Source: Nitrospira sp. (GTDB taxonomy: Bacteria; Nitrospirota; Nitrospiria; Nitrospirales; Nitrospiraceae). Taken from it: a stretch of DNA of 5,274 bases. The stretch is from assembly GCA_029858925.1 (NCBI GenBank), contig JAOUEB010000134.1, positions 1-5,274 on the forward strand. The letters are read 5' to 3'. The translations under genes were made by a program, and so were the position numbers. Shown in pieces: positions 5,266 through 5,274 of this stretch. The notes under the pieces are model-generated. The model was not told where the DNA came from. It made no database searches and worked only from the letters and a program-made list of their open reading frames with translations. The first letter of the stretch is position 1; the number at the start of each line of letters is the position of its first letter.

Positions 5266-5274
5266 GCTTCCCGC

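Overview
The window reads as a compact, moderately GC-rich bacterial chromosome segment. It looks most like a Nitrospira-type (Nitrospirota) genome. That placement is an inference from gene style, codon use and the short intergenic repeats, with no marker gene behind it. There are five complete genes in two divergent blocks and the first 18 codons of a sixth gene at the left edge. I see no RNA gene, insertion sequence or CRISPR array.

Minus-strand block (about 3098 down to 130): a likely promoter at 3069-3098 precedes three closely spaced genes. The first encodes an exported protein of the alkaline phosphatase / type I phosphodiesterase superfamily in which most metal-ligand positions look replaced (2001-3020). 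The second encodes a small exported protein of unknown function (1539-1976). The third encodes a 451-residue cytoplasmic protein built almost entirely of 12 HEAT-like repeats (181-1536). The gaps are 24 and 2 bases, so this is very probably one transcript, and it ends at a clear intrinsic terminator (130-153). Beyond the terminator, still on the minus strand, a new gene begins at base 54 behind a perfect Shine-Dalgarno and runs off the window.

Plus-strand block (about 3124 to 5109): two genes that almost touch. The first (3235-4539) encodes an exported protein with a FlgT-N/LPP20-like domain, a coiled coil and a long Pro/Gly/Arg-rich tail. The second (4540-5109) encodes a smaller exported protein with its own LPP20-like domain. 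The Shine-Dalgarno of the second lies in the last codons of the first. Both products are probably periplasmic or outer-envelope proteins.

Intergenic parts: the 214-base divergent spacer (3021-3234) holds weak candidate promoters for both blocks and a small inverted repeat between them. The outer flanks carry two short arrays with a seven-base period (150-177 and 196-bases-long-tail site 5196-5223) and an interrupted inverted repeat (5240-5265).

The best candidates for something new are the apparently ligand-poor phosphatase-fold protein with its two fixed partners, and the divergent pair of FlgT-N/LPP20-like envelope proteins. No function can be assigned to either set from sequence alone.
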